Assembly: GCA_017419325.1 (NCBI GenBank)
Contig: JAFOLN010000240.1
Span: 1 to 6,474 of the forward strand
Direction of reading: 5' to 3'
DNA: 6,474 bases
Origin: Clostridia bacterium
GTDB taxonomy: Bacteria; Bacillota; Clostridia; Oscillospirales; RGIG577
The position numbers and the translations under genes are program-made. Below, piece by piece: positions 6,277 to 6,474 of this stretch (position 1 is its first letter; each line of letters opens with the position of its first letter). Under the pieces are notes generated by a model that was not told where the DNA came from, searched no databases, and saw nothing but the letters and a program-made list of their open reading frames with translations.

Positions 6277-6326
6277 AAAAAAACAACAGTGCCCCTCCGC
6301 TTAAGGTCATAAAGCGAAAGGGCACT
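6277..6326 (-). terminator. Rho-independent terminator of the upstream partial gene
   Basis: The outer arms AGTGCCC (6288-6294) and GGGCACT (6320-6326) and inner arms CGCTT (6298-6302) and AAGCG (6312-6316) form a two-part stem around a nine-base loop. In the minus-strand transcript it is followed by GUUGUUUUUUU (6287-6277). It starts 7 bases after the stop codon at 6334-6336. A T-rich stretch on the other side might allow weak plus-strand function. Confidence 0.85.
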
Positions 6327-6333
6327 TCTTCTT

Positions 6334-6474
6334 TTATTCGGGGTATTCGGCTAGGGACATGACTCTGCCGCCGTTCTTAGCAAAGCCCGCTTCCTTTAAT
6401 GCTATACCCTCAGTTTCGTATTCCATATCGACCGCGTCCTGCTCTGTTATTACGCGCTCGGCCCCGCTTTGGGA
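6334..6474 (-). CDS. C-terminal end of an unidentified protein (5' part beyond the window)
   Basis: From the right edge the minus strand is open for 46 codons and ends in TAA at 6336-6334, directly before a terminator hairpin. This terminator placement is the main evidence that the frame is real. The visible end is polar and acidic (ITEQDAVDMEYETEGIALKE, then AGFAKNGGRVMSLAEYPE), with no transmembrane segment, cysteine or recognisable motif. I cannot assign a family. It is separated from the dehydratase operon by both terminator and promoter, so it is probably transcribed independently. Confidence 0.65.
   Translation of the reverse strand, partial: SQSGAERVITEQDAVDMEYETEGIALKEAGFAKNGGRVMSLAEYPE

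Noticed and set aside
6165..6362. Plus-strand open frame of 65 codons in the right intergenic region
   Set aside because: It covers the operon promoter, the terminator and the end of the partial minus-strand gene, and no start signal is seen.
1..6474. CRISPR array, insertion sequence, tRNA or rRNA genes, prophage pieces
   Set aside because: No regularly spaced short repeats, transposase motifs, terminal inverted repeats or structured RNA signatures were seen. The only large repeat is the tandem alpha-subunit duplication.

Overview
The window looks like a chromosomal piece of a strictly anaerobic member of the Clostridia (Firmicutes). The evidence is a moderately GC-rich coding region with frequent ATA isoleucine codons, AT-rich intergenic gaps with near-consensus housekeeping promoters, mostly strong GGAGG-type ribosome binding sites, and genes for radical iron-sulfur enzymes found in anaerobes. 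I cannot name genus or species from the sequence alone. Every supported gene lies on the minus strand, so transcription runs from high to low coordinates.

Layout in transcription order: (i) 6474-6334, the last 46 codons of an unidentified gene, closed by a hairpin terminator (6277-6326). (ii) A promoter at 6210-6238 that starts a five-gene operon: an ATP-dependent dehydratase activator of the HgdC/FldI/HadI type (6127-5336), a small TRIC/YadS (UPF0126) membrane protein (5268-4651), two tandem, roughly 83% identical alpha subunits of a 2-hydroxyacyl-CoA dehydratase (4594-3341 and 3280-2021), and one beta subunit (2015-891). The operon ends at a strong hairpin terminator (842-872). (iii) A separate promoter (762-790) drives an unidentified protein with a zinc ribbon and an extra cysteine cluster (702 to beyond base 1), cut by the window edge.

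The central operon encodes a complete radical dehydratase system. The activator hydrolyses ATP to push one low-potential electron into the alpha/beta iron-sulfur enzyme, which then removes water from an (R)-2-hydroxyacyl-CoA to give a 2-enoyl-CoA. Such chemistry belongs to fermentation of amino acids through their 2-hydroxy acids. No CoA-transferase, 2-hydroxyacid dehydrogenase, acyl-CoA dehydrogenase or ETF gene lies between the promoter and the terminator, so the substrate cannot be assigned and CoA activation must be encoded elsewhere.

The unusual points are the duplicated alpha subunit sharing one beta subunit, with both copies keeping every predicted cluster cysteine, and a TRIC-family channel or transporter gene placed between the activator and the enzyme it activates.
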